DNA of 64,000 nt. It comes from Gonatopus flavifemur. Lineage: Eukaryota; Arthropoda; Insecta; Hymenoptera; Dryinidae. Below are positions 63,219 through 64,000 of the stretch, piece by piece. The translations under genes were made by a program, and so were the position numbers. Position 1 is the stretch's first letter, and every line of letters begins with the position of its first letter. Below the pieces are notes generated by a model. The model was not told where the DNA came from. It searched no databases and worked only from the letters and a program-made list of their open reading frames with translations. The DNA is taken from the NCBI GenBank assembly GCA_018340375.1, contig JAFFJZ010000002.1, positions 12,294,001-12,358,000 of the forward strand, written 5' to 3'.

Positions 63219-64000
63219 GAGATCTGTCATTATTTTCGTATCCAGCACATCATGAACACTTTGAATCAGTGTTCGAACCTTAAGAACCAGAATAACTGTC
63301 GACCACACTGGGGGAAAAAATGTTTGAATTTGGTTGAATTTCATTCACAAATTGGACTCTCTTTTCATGAAAAATCAAAAGGAAAAGATGAATTCCAACA
63401 AATTTTGATGAAATTAAATCAAATTCATTAAACTTCGTCAATTTTCTTTGATTTTTGTCAAGATTCGTGGATTCTTATCGATTTTTTATAAAAACATGTT
63501 CAAATTGAGAATGAAATTCAAGAAAAGTTTTTCTACCAGGGCAGTGTTATAGAACATGTTTAATTATGAGGTTCAATTGTTAATTTTGTACTGGAACGTA
63601 ATTTATAGAATTCATTGATCATTTTCATACCATTTTTGTGTGAAATATATAAATGAGGTTTTTATAAATTATATACCAATTTTATATAAATTATATACAA
63701 TTTTGAATACAAGATTTCATGCAATTCTGAACTTTGTATGTGACCCGAGTGAAAATTTTCAAAATTGTGTGTAATTATATATATGACTTAATTATACATG
63801 AAATATGTCGAATTATATATCATTTTTTTCAGTTTATTCACTTACAGCTATACACGATTTCATTTTCCGTATAAAAAAAAAATATCAACAAATATGGAAT
63901 ATACTGATAGAAATTTTTGTCAAGGATCAATTTCCTTTATCAATAGCAAATTAATAGACTTTTCTCAAACAAAAGATCAACTCGATTATTTCTATAAAAT
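63219..64000. other. AT-rich flank
   Basis: No gene. About 63,640-63,790 has TATATAAATTATATACAATTTTG and a GTGACCCGAGTGAAAATTTT stretch. This resembles the interior of the gcgcaacaa family (ATATAATT...CACTCGGGCACC), so a degraded copy may lie here. Confidence 0.4.

Noticed and set aside
1..64000. CRISPR arrays, bacterial operons, rRNA genes, viral structural or replication genes
   Set aside because: Looked for and not seen. Repeats here are inverted-repeat transposons, and the only enzyme-like transposon genes are mariner and hAT remnants.

Overview
This is nuclear DNA of an insect. It is AT-rich, with spliced genes, GT-AG introns and no bacterial operons, rRNA or CRISPR. The two recognisable genes are a halfway/singed-wings-2 homologue and an arthropod-type SMYD protein. 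Together with the crowd of small inverted-repeat transposons, they fit a holometabolous insect. I lean to Hymenoptera (possibly a parasitoid wasp), but that placement is an impression, not something the sequence proves.

Layout. Positions 1-20 kb contain no gene I can establish. There are exon-like fragments at 1.05-1.55, 2.18 and 3.89 kb, many MITEs (miniature inverted-repeat transposable elements), and inverted sets of a tandem ATATCCC-type motif at 7.6-10.2 kb. From 20.3 to 28.7 kb, minus strand, a split gene has three phase-matched exons and encodes a protein of about 252 residues with two STYQxDY motifs. From 30.6 to 32.1 kb, minus strand, a single coding exon encodes a secreted leucine-rich-repeat (LRR) protein of 515 residues; its 5' UTR exon probably lies near 34.16 kb. 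From 40.6 to 58.35 kb, plus strand, nine exons encode a swi2/halfway-like LRR membrane protein; the signal-peptide exon was not found. From 59.1 to 62.85 kb, minus strand and convergent with swi2, a complete four-exon SMYD-type MYND/SET protein of 485 residues is encoded.

Most of the window is transposon-derived. The swi2 introns hold the richest record: an internally deleted mariner, an hAT remnant split by two fold-back elements, a 924-bp Tc1-like fold-back with a TA duplication, a 1,281-bp mariner with intact ends but several stops, and a nest of six elements four levels deep at 53.87-55.67 kb. That nest can be read because an uninterrupted relative of the second level sits 0.7 kb away. 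Target duplications (TA for several MITE families, 8 bp for the gcgcaacaa family) support the family assignments.

A recurring theme is a class of MITEs with CACGGARAAAA or CACTGAGAAAA ends. Their interiors are arrays of very short palindromes such as TTTGCTG..CAGCAAA or TTAGCTG..CAGCTAA. No functional system joining the four genes is evident; they look like independent single genes in a repeat-rich region.
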